Made by a program: the position numbers and the translations under genes
Assembly: GCA_012295275.1 (NCBI GenBank)
Contig: CM022671.1
Coordinates: 25,890,322-25,954,321 of the forward strand
Source of the DNA: Chrysomallon squamiferum
Lineage: Eukaryota > Mollusca > Gastropoda > Neomphalida > Peltospiridae
Direction of reading: 5' to 3'
Length of the DNA: 64,000 nucleotides
The notes under the pieces: model-generated
What the model saw: the letters and a program-made list of their open reading frames with translations, nothing else
The model's database searches: none
What the model was told of the DNA's origin: nothing
Part shown: piece after piece, positions 38,932 to 51,239 of the stretch
Layout: each line of letters begins with the position of its first letter
Numbering within the stretch: the first letter of the stretch is position 1

Positions 38932-40206
38932 CTTCCTTAAACAATTTGTTTTAGCTAATTTGAATATAAAATTTGAATTATTTGACACTTGTCAAAAAAA
39001 TAAATATTTTAAGTGTTCAGATGAAAGTACCTCAGATTAAAAGACGACTTTTTCCAAGAAGAATTCATGAAAGATGAAAAAAGAAAAAAAAAACTTTTTA
39101 GATGTTTTAAGTTTCAAATTTTCACATTTTATAAAGATAAAGCTTTTCAAAGGATTTATAATTTGAAAAATTGTCTTTTGTAGTTATTTTGTTTGTTTAC
39201 CTGTACAGTGATGGAGATAAGAGGCATATTATTATATTAAATAAATAAACAAATGAAGCCAATTCTTTATAGAATTAGCATTCTTTGGCACTAGCAGAAT
39301 AATTATATGGATGTTTTTTCAACACTGATAAATACAAAACCTAACTGATTTTTTTACTTCACCTTCCCACCTTAATTCAGAAAATATTTTTCGCATATAT
39401 TTTTCTCCAATTGATTGTTGTTTTAAGAAAATAATTTTTGAAATAATTGAGTCAGAAATTGATAACGTGCAGGTGGATTAAAGAAAAAAAAAAACACAAA
39501 AAAGGGGAGATAATGACTTACATACTGATAGACAGAAAACGGATACCGTACATCCTTGTATAGGAGTGTAGGCATTTCCTTTATTACTAATTTCCTAATC
39601 TATTGCCATTTTTACAAATAAAAATCTCACTGAATAAGTTATGTAACATCCTTTTGTTAATTACCTAAAAATGCTTTTTACTTTTTATAAGGAATGTATG
39701 GCATTGAAAAACAAAATCTTTCATAAACAAGACCACAAAACAGACTTCGAATGTAATGCATTCCTTTGCCTTAATATTTACATTATATTATGATTAAATT
39801 AAAACGAGTTATTTATTTAAATCTATTTATTGTGTAAATACAAGACATAATACAAAATGCATATCAAGTTAATTATGATTGATTTGTATCTGTTCCTTTC
39901 ATAACATATTTTTTGAAAATTATGAAACACACAGACAGACACTTATATACATGAAACAGCCAATAATTGAATTCTGATCAGAGCCTTTAGAAATGAACAG
40001 TGGAATTATAACTAAAAGCATCAAAATTGCATTTATTTGTCTGTCAAAAATGGAAAAAGAAAAAAAAAATTATGAATTAAAATTGTGTGACTGAATATTG
40101 GTTCTCGCTTCTAATAAACATACAATGCTTAAAATCTTAGTGTTTACAGTTTAGACTGCTAAGCAACATATTTTAATGTTTATAATTATAGTTGAATTTA
40201 TTGCAG

Positions 40207-40250
<44 letters not shown>

Positions 40251-40380
40251 CATGGTTACAAATTCAAAGTATTTAACAGATTAACTGGAAAGACTGAAAA
40301 TGATTTGAAATTATTTCAAATGTTGAACTTACATGCATATTGTGAATGACAAAAATAAATGTTTTATGTTGAAAATGTGT
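38664..40380 (+). other. 3'UTR of Hakai
   Basis: AT-rich non-coding sequence with a 34-T tract at 38898-38931 and a 37-T tract at 40209-40245. AATAAA at 40354-40359 followed by a GT-rich stretch is the best candidate for the poly(A) signal; an earlier AATAAATAAA lies near 39240. Confidence 0.5.
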
Positions 40381-40672
40381 TTGTTTTTATTTAAATGGAA
40401 TATTTAAATTAAATTACAGTTTCGTTTTCAGTGTGTGTATGTATATACCTGTACATATCTTCATAATGAATAAAAAATCTTGTTTGCTCTGATGTTGAAA
40501 TTCTTCAAATTATATGTTTATGGTGATCCCATGAAAACTAAGCATAACAAATCCACATAGCATGTAAAAGTCTTCTGTTCACTATTGCAAGGTCCAGTAA
40601 AACACTGAAAATCAGAATGAAATAAAAGAATTCTTGGAAATGGTACATGATTTCCCTAAACTCATGGAATGT

Positions 40673-40673
40673 A

Positions 40674-40724
<51 letters not shown>
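40673..40724. repeat. (TA)n followed by a long poly(T) tract
   Basis: About ten TA units followed by 34 T residues, just downstream of the proposed Hakai poly(A) site. Confidence 0.95.
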
Positions 40725-40731
<7 letters not shown>

Positions 40732-40809
40732 CGATCCATAGCTATGAAAATAAAATCTTATAAATGTTAATAATGATTTCAAAACAAGTCATTTTAGCCA
40801 TTAAATATT

Positions 40810-41340
40810 AAAAGATTACAAAATTATCCAAAAATATTATTTATTTCTGAAATCTCTAAAAAAAAATAGTAATAACTGAAAGCTCAAAATATTTATTACT
40901 CAAATCTATAAAAAATAATGTTTTTATAACGGAAAGCTCGTAAAAAGTTATTAATAAAATCTCAAAAAAAACACCCCAAAAAACCCCTTTTCAAAACATT
41001 GAAATCTATAAAAATATTTTTTATAACTGAAAGCTCAAAAAATAATTTATTATTAATTACTGAAATCTGTAAAAAAAAAATTAATTGAAATTATTTTATT
41101 ATAACAAGCTCAAAAAGATTATTTATTATTGAAATCTCAAAAAAAAAAAAAAAAAAAAAAATTTATAACTGGAACTTCATAAATTTTATTTACATTGAAA
41201 TCTTAAAAAAAAAAAAAAAAAAATTTATAATTGAAAGATCAAAAAGTTATTTATTGTGGAAATCTCTGAAAAAAATATAAATGATTTATTACTGAAGGCT
41301 CACAAAATTATTTTTATCCTCCAAAAGAACTCAAAAACCA
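40810..41340. repeat. Degenerate A-rich minisatellite downstream of Hakai
   Basis: Alternating phrases GAAATCTCTAAAAA and TAACTGAAAGCTCAAAA recur about every 50-65 bp for some 500 bp, with expanded poly(A) tracts at 41137-41161 and 41205-41222. Copies are diverged and the edges are approximate. Confidence 0.75.
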
Positions 41341-42470
41341 ACAGAATTATTTTAACCATAGGAAGATGTCTTCTGTTGAACAAGCAACTGCAATATTCTG
41401 GTGATGGACAATAATTGGACTTAACATTAATAATTATCAGACATTGTTAAGTATGAAAAACATGTTGTCTTCCCCACACAAATATTTTCTAATAGTTATT
41501 ATTACTGCTATATAACCTGCCTATTCTACAGACATACATTAGGTATTGATATCATACAGACTGGAACTTGAGAAATATTATAACAAAATCCAAGGCTTAT
41601 AAATAATATACATTTCTGTTTAAATGGGGAAATGCTTTATATGTGTAATATGACAGTATGTTGTTTTCCTAGTTTTTCATTTTGTTACTACTCAAAAGTA
41701 TGTCTTTTCTTTAGGTTTCTGTGTTTATGATTATGTGTATATGTGTGTGCATATATAAGCATACACACACACACATTTTTTTTTTTTTTTTTTAATGTAT
41801 TGAAATAATGGCATTATATTTATCAATTTTCTTTTTTAATTGTTAATATTTTTTTATTTGTTATTAACCAATGTATGAAAAAGAGAAGAAAAAAGTTAAT
41901 TATTACATGATGTGTCAGTAAACTACTTTAAATTTTGATATATCTATAAAACTGCTAAGTAAATAAAGAAACTTTCTACCTCAGTTTATTAGCTTGATAA
42001 AGTTAGTACCTGATACAGTTGTATTTGTTTAAGTTATTGTGAGTGTTTGGAATTTTGAAAAACCAAAAGAGTTTACACTGTGACTTGTATTACTAAAACT
42101 AAATTCAAAAATTGCTCTTGGAAACAGAATGGGAATCTAGTTAAGCCTGTCAGTTTATTTCAGACCCTCAAAACAATCACTGCTAATTAACCAGTTTCCT
42201 GTTGGGCTTTTCATGCCTGTTGATAAAGTGAAGTGTTAATTACACATCTCCATGTCAACAAGGTACGTGATACACACATTAGTAAACTGTTCGCGCCTCA
42301 GTGAAAACTAAAACTACATTAATTAAACAACTACTAAGACTTGTTTCATACATTAATGCTACACTGCATACCGTATTGGATTTCAGATCAGTGCTGATTT
42401 TGTCTGATTAGTTCAGGCAACAATGCTCAATTAAGTGCTGGATGATTGACATGGGGTCTTGTACACACAC
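41341..42470. other. Intergenic sequence between Hakai and the CaaX coiled-coil gene
   Basis: No ORF or recognisable element. It contains a short (AC)n plus T-run at about 41762-41794. The segment 42150-42420 is less AT-rich than its surroundings but carries no motif I can name. Confidence 0.4.
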
Positions 42471-42472
42471 TT

Positions 42473-42474
<2 letters not shown>

Positions 42475-42510
<36 letters not shown>
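42475..42510. repeat. (TG)n microsatellite
   Basis: About 17 TG units immediately upstream of the candidate promoter of the CaaX coiled-coil gene. Confidence 0.95.
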
Positions 42511-42529
42511 GCAGGTTGTAACTTTCAAT

Positions 42530-42735
42530 GTTCTTTCTGATTGGTTAGTTACAGCAGGTATATTGTGACATGAGGCAGGAGTAAAGCTTGTGGTATGGTA
42601 GTTGGAGGATATTTATCTCACTGTGCAGTATAGAGGGGCCACTGCATTAAGTTGTTAAGGATTTGGACTTAATCTTCTCCAGCGGTGTGTGTTAAAAAAG
42701 AAAAAAAAGGCAAACAGTTAGCTCCAGTGCAGAAG
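42530..42735 (+). promoter_or_regulatory. Candidate promoter and non-coding first exon of the CaaX coiled-coil gene
   Basis: An inverted CCAAT box (ATTGG, 42540-42544) is followed about 60-110 bp later by relatively GC-rich sequence ending in GTGCAGAAG and a consensus donor GTGAGT at 42736. The only upstream ATGs lead to short frames. The coding exon at 54523 begins with a clear acceptor before a short leader, so a 5'UTR exon must lie upstream, and this is the best candidate I find on the plus strand. The link across 11.8 kb is inference. Confidence 0.4.
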
Positions 42736-44017
42736 GTGAGTTATGCTTGTGGATTCAAAATTTTTTTTTTTTTTTTATATATTAGATTTAATGTGAGTAT
42801 TTCTTTTGAACTTATTATTAACTTTCTTATTTGTTTATTTATTTCTGAAAGTTTTCTTAAAGATTTTTTGGTGATTGCTTATAGTTATGAATTACTGCAT
42901 TTATTAACCTTCAGCCAGTTTTAAAAACTTTTCACTCATAAAAAAGTATACTGATACAGCTGTTTTCAAAGAATCTGGTTATGATAATACAGCAGTTTTA
43001 ACTAACACAAAACTTTATTATAAAATATTATTGATAATATTCTTTCTTATTCTCATAGTGATTATTATTGAGGTTTTTTATTTTTATTTTATGATCTGTA
43101 ATAGTAACTTATGAAAGAATTTTTGCAAATATAATTTTTCTTTCATTCTCTTGAATTTGTTTCAAGGGATTAGAGATAGCATAAGTTTGATAATAATTTA
43201 TAAAGGAAATCTTTAAAAAAACAAAAACAAAAAAAAACATATGGCACATTGGTTCTGAGGTCTGGAACAAACCCCTGTCCCCATTTCACTGTTCATACTG
43301 AATATATGCTTTCAACATTTAAATATTTGTTCTCACTCCATGTTGCAAACCAACATTTCAGCTCTCATTCATCTTGATCCACTTATAATGAGTTTGTTAA
43401 ATATTACTAATATAAGCATAATTCAATGTTAGTTTATGTACAAGTACGAACTGAAATGTCGGAAGGAAAGAAAATATTTATATTCTTAAGTCTTCTGAAT
43501 CTAAACAGCAGATCAATAGCCATTAACATGTATCAAAAAATTTATATTAATTTTAAACACAATATTTGTTAGACATTAGTGTTTTATATTACATGCCTGG
43601 TTTTATCTTTTAGTTTGTATGTTAGCCTGTGTATGTATGTATGTGTGTGTGTGTGTGTGTTTGTGTGTGACAAAAACAAAAAGTTATTTAATTATAAGAC
43701 CTTGTTATATCTTGATAAAAAAACAACAACCAAAAAACAACAACAAACCAACATCTATATCATTCAGACTTCAGTTTTGTTTATCACTGAATAGTTTAAT
43801 TTGCCAAAATAGACTTGAAACAATTTTACCATGACAGCAAAGTAACCTACATGTAGACTGTATTGTTGTTCATGTCTAAGTGAGACAGGAATATGAAGGA
43901 CACATTATAAATAATAAACTCTGTATATCTAAATATACCTGTATTTCTATAAGCAGAAACCAATAACACGTGCATATAATTATGTGAGTGTATACACAGA
44001 CATATATATGAGTACAT

Positions 44018-44019
<2 letters not shown>

Positions 44020-44063
<44 letters not shown>

Positions 44064-44065
44064 AG

Positions 44066-44104
<39 letters not shown>

Positions 44105-44139
44105 TACACAAACACACAAACACATACATATACACACAC

Positions 44140-44173
<34 letters not shown>
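44020..44173. repeat. Compound (TA)n-(CA)n-(TG)n microsatellite with an inverted centre
   Basis: About 19 TA units (44021-44059), then (AC)n (about 44071-44100), mixed CA/AAACA, then (CA)n-TA-(TG)n around 44133-44171. The last part is a perfect CA/TG inverted repeat around CATATG. Confidence 0.95.
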
Positions 44174-44176
<3 letters not shown>

Positions 44177-45270
44177 CAGAGATAATTAGATAGATATTTA
44201 CATATGCATACATACATACATATATATATTACATCATTTTTATGTTTTAGCTTAGTCATATTTCACGAATTATAAAAGAAATATCTCTGTCCATTCATTC
44301 TGTTTAAACAGCATTATTTACCAAATAACATGCATGAGCCTGTACAATATCTCTCTTTACATTTTACCAAATACTTATATTTTACTGAAGGCCATTATAT
44401 CAAATAGTTTACTTACAGTCAAGATGCCTAATGTTAAATATCCTATTAAGACCACTGGTATTTATTTTTTTTTTTTTTTTTTAAATATATAAAGAAAAGA
44501 AGAAAACCAACAAAAACAGAGTTTGAAGTTTATATATACTGGATACATATCATAGATTAGATAAGCATGTGTTTTTGAAAAACAAATATTTTAAAATATT
44601 TTACATATATGTATTATATAAACTATGTGTGTTCAGACAAAAGAGAAGCATATAATGAGAAGATGGATCAAAGCTTTGCATATCACTCGTCTACATACTC
44701 GTGTTTTTTACAATACAGTTTTTACTGACACTTGCTTGTTCTCCAGCTAGAAAATCATTTTAATAGCATGTCTGCATGATGGAACAAAAGATAAGATGTT
44801 TATTTAAAACGATATTACAGACGTTTTCTGCATGTGTGGTTGTTACAGTATTCAAAGACAAAAGGTAACTGATGTATATTTGGTTTTAATTTTTTTTCTA
44901 CAGATATCTTGTACGTGAGTTATAACAGAATTTTTCTAAACCAAATACATGCACTTTTTTCATTATTATTATTATTAGTAGTATTATTTTAAATAATTTA
45001 AGCAAAAGTGTGTGTTAAACCACAATTAAGAAATGTTACTTGTTTAAGTGATACAGGTTTGTAATATCATGGTTTCATGTTAACATGCTTTCAAAACATT
45101 TTCTTACAAAAAAAAGAAAGAAATGTATACATACACCCATATATACATGACTAAGGTTTTATACAAAAGAATACTGTTATATGTTTTTTCACATGTTTTT
45201 ATCTTTTTTCTGTGTTTTATCTGTAAGTCAGTTTACATGTCCAAAGTTTTAATATGGCAGTTTCCAGACT

Positions 45271-45583
45271 CTGACTGGTTATTGGAATCAGACAGAAATG
45301 AAATAATACATGTCTCCATATTAAATGAAGGAATATTTGTCACAGTTTGTTATTAAGTATCAAACATTTGTGTTTATCACTGATGGTACAAGAAAGCAAA
45401 TCATTGATTCCATTTCATGAGTTACTCTGATTGGTTATTGGAATCAGACAGAAATGAAATAATAGATGTCTGCATATAAAACGAAGGAATATTTGTCACA
45501 GTTTGTTATTAAGTATCAAACATTTGTGTTTATCACTGACAGTACAAGAGAGCAAATTACTGATTCCATTTCATGAGTTACTC
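45271..45583 (+). repeat. 156-bp tandem duplication
   Basis: Two direct copies start at 45271 (CTGACTGGTTATTGGAATCA) and 45427 (CTGATTGGTTATTGGAATCA) and remain about 95% alike through CATGAGTTACTCT. The flanks are not repeated. Confidence 0.9.
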
Positions 45584-46236
45584 TTAACAATTAACAGTAA
45601 AACTCTCTTTGATGTGCACCTACCCAAAGACAGGAAAACACATACCACAGCTTTTAATAAACTGGTTAAGGGAATGGGAAAAAGGCTTTATGTAAACTAA
45701 TCATGTGTCTGGAATGGGAAATAGCCCAGTGAGGAGCACTGATCCTGCAAACTATCACAAACACTACAGTTGATTAAAGAATTTACTTGGTATCAACAGA
45801 ACTGATTTTATTATTATTATTATTTTTCTTCATTTTATTTTATTTTTTTCTTTCTTTCTTTATTTATTGTAAATTATTATATTTTTCTCTAACATGATTC
45901 ATAAACATCACATGAATTGCCGTACCTTAGTTAAGATATTATGTAGGAGAATATTTTTCATTTAATTTTTTTTTTAATGTTTTGGAAGGCTGGATACGCA
46001 TTCATTTTTAGTTACTAACTAGTTAAACTACTGCTGCAACAACATCATGTTAAATATAATAACAGATCAAGTCACAATAACTGATTTTATCATATTAATA
46101 TACATCAGGTTCAGTAATCTGTGGCTTATGACCTATGCGTGACTATTACAACTTTAAGGTATGGCTGACAGAAATATAGTGTCAGAATTCCTTTCTACAT
46201 CACATTTAATACAAAAGTTCAATTCACACTTTAATT

Positions 46237-46269
<33 letters not shown>
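46237..46269. repeat. (TA)n microsatellite
   Basis: About 16 TA units inside the large intron. Confidence 0.95.
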
Positions 46270-46274
<5 letters not shown>

Positions 46275-46729
46275 AAATTAACCAACTTTAACCACCTCAT
46301 TATTTAAGACAAATGAAAGCAAGTTTATCCACTGAAATGAAATAAAATACAACTGTCGGCTGTTTGAAATATATACAAATATCAAATGCAATCTGTCATA
46401 TTGTATTTTGTGTATTTTTGTGTGGTGTAGCAACTGCGTGATATTTACAATACAATAGAATCATGTAGGTTCTGTTCTGCTTGACATCATTAACTATTTT
46501 AATAATGTCAGTGGGATTGCAAAATATTGTAACTAGGGAAAATATTTATCATAACTAAATGTTACTCTGATGATATCGGAACTTTGTGTGTGAAATATGA
46601 AAAACAGTCTGAAAAAAAACAATAGTCTATGAAATTACATAATACTAAGTATTCCTGACACTTGAAAGGTATAGAATCACTGGTATTTTAAACTGATTGC
46701 ACTGACAACTGAACAAGCTTATTGGTTTG

Positions 46730-46951
46730 TGTGTGTGTTCACATACATACATACATATATACATACATAAATACATACACACACACACATGCGCACACAG
46801 ACATACACATACACAAACACAGACATACACATACACAAACACATACACAGATATAACATATACAAACATACATATATTTGATTACAATTTTTTAAATCAA
46901 ACTTATTACTGTAAAGATAATAATAATGATGATGATGATGATGATGATGAT
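46730..46951. repeat. CATA/CA and (GAT)n microsatellite cluster
   Basis: CATACATA and CACACA runs at about 46738-46875, then a (GAT)n run at 46925-46951 amid AAT units. Confidence 0.9.
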
Positions 46952-47824
46952 AATGGTGATAATAATAATAAAAATCTTTTCTTTGTTATGGTAATTATTG
47001 TTAATTGTAATTGAAAAAAAACACATTTCAGTGGCTTTTTTCAAATGGTCATAATAATTAGTGAGATAAACAAATAAATATTTTTATTTATAATCAAACA
47101 AGCAAAGCAAAACACACGAGACATAAATTTTTATAATAAATACCAGATTAAACATTTTTAAAAGCTTTATAAAAACACAATAAAAAACGTTATCTTTATT
47201 TGATTACAAATAATATATTACTTGTAATCAAATCTTTTATCATAATGATGAAAGTTAGTCACACCAGTATGATTTAGAATGAAACATAACCACGTTCATT
47301 GTTTTTTTTTTTTTTTTTTTCTTCAAATATCAGAATATTTTCTCATTATTTTGCACATAAAATTAACATGTCATAAAGACCCTCGTTCTAACACAACAAT
47401 GTTCATCAAAACGTGGTCAACGGTTTTGTCAGAGTTATATGCTTTCTTATCTGTAGACACAAAAAAGAACCCTATCTGCTAACTGTAAAATAGATGACAA
47501 TTATCTTATGGCACTTTCCTATTTTACACCTAACAGCAGCTGAATATTATTAAGGTGGCCAGCAAATTTAGTAGTTATTTAGAGAGAGAAATGAAGAGAG
47601 TCAGATATGTCAATTATGACTGACGTATAGTGTTTCTGTCATTATTTAGACATTAGAACAACATTATTTTTAGAAAGTGTCAATATAAATAAATGACATT
47701 TGCTGTTTTTTTATACTATAATTGTCTACAGTTTGGAAATGATGTAAAATGATAGTAAGCTTGTATCATAGCTTGAAGGAAACAAATAATTATTTATTTA
47801 CACAATTATAAACTGCAGTTACAT

Positions 47825-47965
47825 ATATGACTGGACACACACATGCATGCATACCTATATATATAAACAAATACAGATACATACACACATACACACACAC
47901 TCAAATACATGCACATACTTACATAACCATGCATGATACATGCATACCTACATACAGACAGATAC
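47825..47965. repeat. Imperfect CA/CATA simple repeat
   Basis: Mixed ACACATGCATGCATAC and ACATACATACAG units over about 140 bp. The ORFs in it are low-complexity and not genes. Confidence 0.85.
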
Positions 47966-48204
47966 AGCATAAAGTTAGGGTCAAGATAGATAACTTGAGC
48001 AGAAATAGGCAAATGTTTTTAAAGCAGAAGCAAAGAATAACAACCTACATGTAGTCACATACCACAGTCTTTGATAAACCATTAACAGGATTGGGAAATT
48101 GCTCAGTGCAGTACATATTATTACATATAAATTAATTGAATACTGTATATGATTTTAACAATGAAGTTACACACTTAATATTTATTTTAAAAATTGCTAA
48201 TCAT

Positions 48205-48330
48205 TATTTCTCAATTGATGCCCCGAAGTGGGAATGAACTCGGTATTGTGTTATCTCTAAGTTACCAAATCTGGTTCTGTTTGTTAGGAAGCGAAGCATG
48301 CATAAAGCATTTGAGCTATTAATCCTATTA
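48205..48330 (-). mobile_element. Decayed tRNA-derived SINE-like element
   Basis: On the minus strand the segment reads from TAATAGCTCAAATGC (resembling a pol III A box) to CGAGTTCATTCCCA (resembling a B box) about 80 bp later, then CTTCGGGGCATC. The spacing is larger than a canonical tRNA but within the range of degenerate tRNA-derived SINEs. No target-site duplication or tail is clear. Confidence 0.4.
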
Positions 48331-48418
48331 CCTTAAGCATCATGATCCAATCAATATGGTTCAGAACTATATTCCAGATTATACATATGTTATGTAACCT
48401 TCATTTTACACCTATGTG

Positions 48419-48419
<1 letters not shown>

Positions 48420-48449
<30 letters not shown>
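48420..48449. repeat. (CA)n microsatellite
   Basis: About 15 CA units in the large intron. Confidence 0.95.
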
Positions 48450-48452
<3 letters not shown>

Positions 48453-48574
48453 TCACAGTAATTAGTTTAGCTGTGGTAACGTGGTAACTAATGAAACATT
48501 ACGGAACTCCTATATGTGACACACCTGCTGTTTGTAACATTTCAACAGATTATCCCAGACTGCTTTTTTTATGG

Positions 48575-48895
48575 GTAGGTCTGGAATTTTTTAAGGAGAA
48601 GGTTTCCAGAGTGGATTTCACGCAGATTATATTTTCTTACCTCTGAGAGTGGGATTTTTAGGAATAGGAATTCTAGAGTGAGTTCTAAAGCAGATTATAC
48701 TTTCTTATTTCTGGGAGTGGGATTTTTTGGGGATAGGGTTGGCAGACTATATTTTTTTATTTCTGGGAGTGGGATTTTTTGGGGATAGGGTTGGCAGACT
48801 ATATTTTTTTATTTCTGGGAGTGGGATTTTTAGGGAGAGTTTTTCTAGAATGGGTTTCAAACAGAGTATATTTATTTAACTTTGGGAATCAGATA
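48575..48895. repeat. Five-copy tandem repeat, unit 54-75 bp
   Basis: The phrase CTGGGAGTGGGATTTTT, with variants, recurs at about 48588, 48645, 48711, 48763 and 48816, followed by GCAGA-TATATTTTTT-TTA. The two central copies (54-bp period) are nearly identical and look recent. Confidence 0.85.
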
Positions 48896-49929
48896 TTACT
48901 GAGGTTATAATGCTGGCCTCGGACATAATGGTTAATGGATCAAATCTTTGTCAGTATGATTATTTCATTATTTCATACTCCAACCACTGACTTAATTTAT
49001 TAATACCTGCCACATGTGATTTCCAGTTTCTGGGGAGGTTTATGTGAGAGTTCCCTTGTTTCTAACTGAGAGTGTTGCCTACTGAGTGACTAAAGCAGAC
49101 ATACTTTCTCATAATTATCATCATTGTACAAAAATAGCCAAACATTATGATGAAATGAAGTTAACTGATTGATAATTTATTCATCTAATCATCCAATATT
49201 GTTGTCATTCATTTATTCATTCAGGCATTCATTTTTTATTTATTCTCTCTTGTAATAGTTACATTTTTCTTTTTTACTTTTATAAAATATTAACAAATGT
49301 AACAAACAAAAACAAAATCACAAGTTACCTGTTGAGGAAACAAAATTGGGCTTTTCTTCCTGTTGAATAGTTTATTTGTAATTTATCTTGTTAGCAGGAG
49401 AAATGTGATTAAATTATTTATTAATTTACTTACTTTCTTACTTATTCACTTATTTATTTTATTTATTTATTTATTTACATAATTTGTTAATCAAATAGTT
49501 ATCATTAAAATAAATACATTTGCAGAAATGATGTCACTATCCTGTCCACAAGTAATGAAAACAGTTTTAAATACATTAATAATGATAATAAATAAATATA
49601 CACACTCAGTTACATTATTTGCATGTTTTAATGACTGCTAATAAAAGAAGACAATACAGCCTCCATCGCATCATAGATAAAAGACATTTTTTTCAGCTTA
49701 CATCTTACAAAAATGAAAAATATTTTCTGTTAATAGGGTTATTTTAAACATGCTAAACCCTGTTGGTAGCCTCTAACATTAACAAGCATTTCTTCAGATG
49801 CATTTACATATAAAGAACATGTGGCAACAAAACACAAATTAACAATGCAAATATCCTAATCCACTGGTTAAGAGAGTGAAATGATCAAGACAAACAATGG
49901 CTTAATTGAAATAAATATCCTGTTAATCT

Positions 49930-49978
49930 CCCCCCAAAAAAGTGTGTGTGTGTGTATGTGTGTGTGTGTGTGTGTATT
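49930..49978. repeat. (TG)n microsatellite
   Basis: TG units interrupted once by TATG, in the large intron. Confidence 0.9.
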
Positions 49979-50167
49979 TGTATTTTGTATATATAATAAA
50001 ATACAACAAAAATTTCTGACAAATATCTGAAACAAGACTTGCAATTTGATATGTTTTGCAATGGGGTGATATGGATCATTCAGTTATCATGGTTTCAGGA
50101 ATTATTGCTAACACTGTTTTATTTCCTATTAATATTATCTTCTACCTTTTGTTACCAATATGCAGTC

Positions 50168-50550
50168 TACAAAAAACACCTGAACATCCATGTTACCAAC
50201 ATTCTCTATACAAAAAACACTGAACATCCATGTTACCAACATTCTATATACAGAGAACACTGAACATCCATGTTACCAACATTCTGAACATCCAAGTTAC
50301 CAACATTCTGTATACAGAGAACACTGAACATCCAAGTTACCAACATTCTGTATACAGAGAACACTGAACATCCATGTTCCAACATTCTGTATACAGAGAA
50401 CACTGAACATCCATGTTACCAACATTCTCTATACAGAGAACACTGAACATCCATGTTACCAACATTCTCTATACAGAGAACACTGAACATACATGTTACC
50501 AACATTCTGTATACAGAGAACACTGAACATCCATGTTACCAACAATGTGA
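50168..50550. repeat. ~40-bp minisatellite, about ten copies
   Basis: The core GAACATCCATGTTACCAACA plus TTCT(G/C)TATACAGAGAACACT repeats with few mismatches; one copy is shortened at 50270-50300. Decayed relatives (GAACATA, TTACCAACATG) continue to about 50960. Period and lack of unique spacers rule out a CRISPR-like array. Confidence 0.95.
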
Positions 50551-50960
50551 TATATGGTAAAATTGAGCATGTATATTTTATTTATTTTATCAAAATATAT
50601 ATTATTATGGAATCAACAGAAAACACTTGACATAAATTATATAGTGAACAATGAATAATATATATAACCAACAAGTTTTATACTGTGAAAATTGAAATAT
50701 TACCAACATGCTATTTAGAGTAAATACTGAAGATGTTACCAACATGTAGTATATTGTGAACTGAACATATGTTACTAAGATGCATTATACAGTAAACAAG
50801 GAACGCACATGTTACCATCATGCATTGTGTAGCAGACTGAACATATATTATATAAACATGCATGTTATTTTTGAACTGAACATATATTATATGTGAACAC
50901 TGAACATACATATAATTAACTGAACATATATTATATACTGCAGAACACTGAACATTAGTA
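50551..50960. repeat. Decayed continuation of the 40-bp minisatellite
   Basis: Short diverged matches to the same unit (GTTACCAACATG, ACTGAACATA, TATACAGTAAAC) occur every 30-60 bp, mixed with unrelated AT-rich sequence. Confidence 0.6.
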
Positions 50961-51239
50961 ATAGGAATGAACATAATTCAGAAAGAAACTTTCATGACTA
51001 CATTTGAATAAAACTGGCATTATGTATGGTAGCTTTAACAGTGGTAATAAATCATATATTATTCAGAATGAACAACATTTTATTTCATAGCTCATTCACT
51101 AAGATGACATTCTACAGTAAATTATTATACATGGATGAAGTTTCTGAATAAACATGCTTTTTATGGGTCTCCGATTTCTCAATTGTCCACTGAACATACA
51201 ATTTATGTCTGCCCCTGATTCAAGGTTATAAATATGATT

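Noticed and set aside
38849-39040. 63-codon ORF with a poly-Phe run
   Set aside because: Created by a 34-T tract in the Hakai 3'UTR.
43847-44259. Several overlapping ORFs of 70-127 codons on both strands
   Set aside because: They are translations of CA/TG/TA repeats (runs of Cys-Val, Thr-His, Ile-Tyr) with no splice context.
46645-47014. ORFs of 74 and 95 codons on opposite strands
   Set aside because: Simple-repeat translations (CATA, CA and GAT units).
50168-50550. Regularly spaced repeats resembling a CRISPR array
   Set aside because: The unit repeats head to tail with no unique spacers, the host is eukaryotic, and no cas genes are present; it is a minisatellite.
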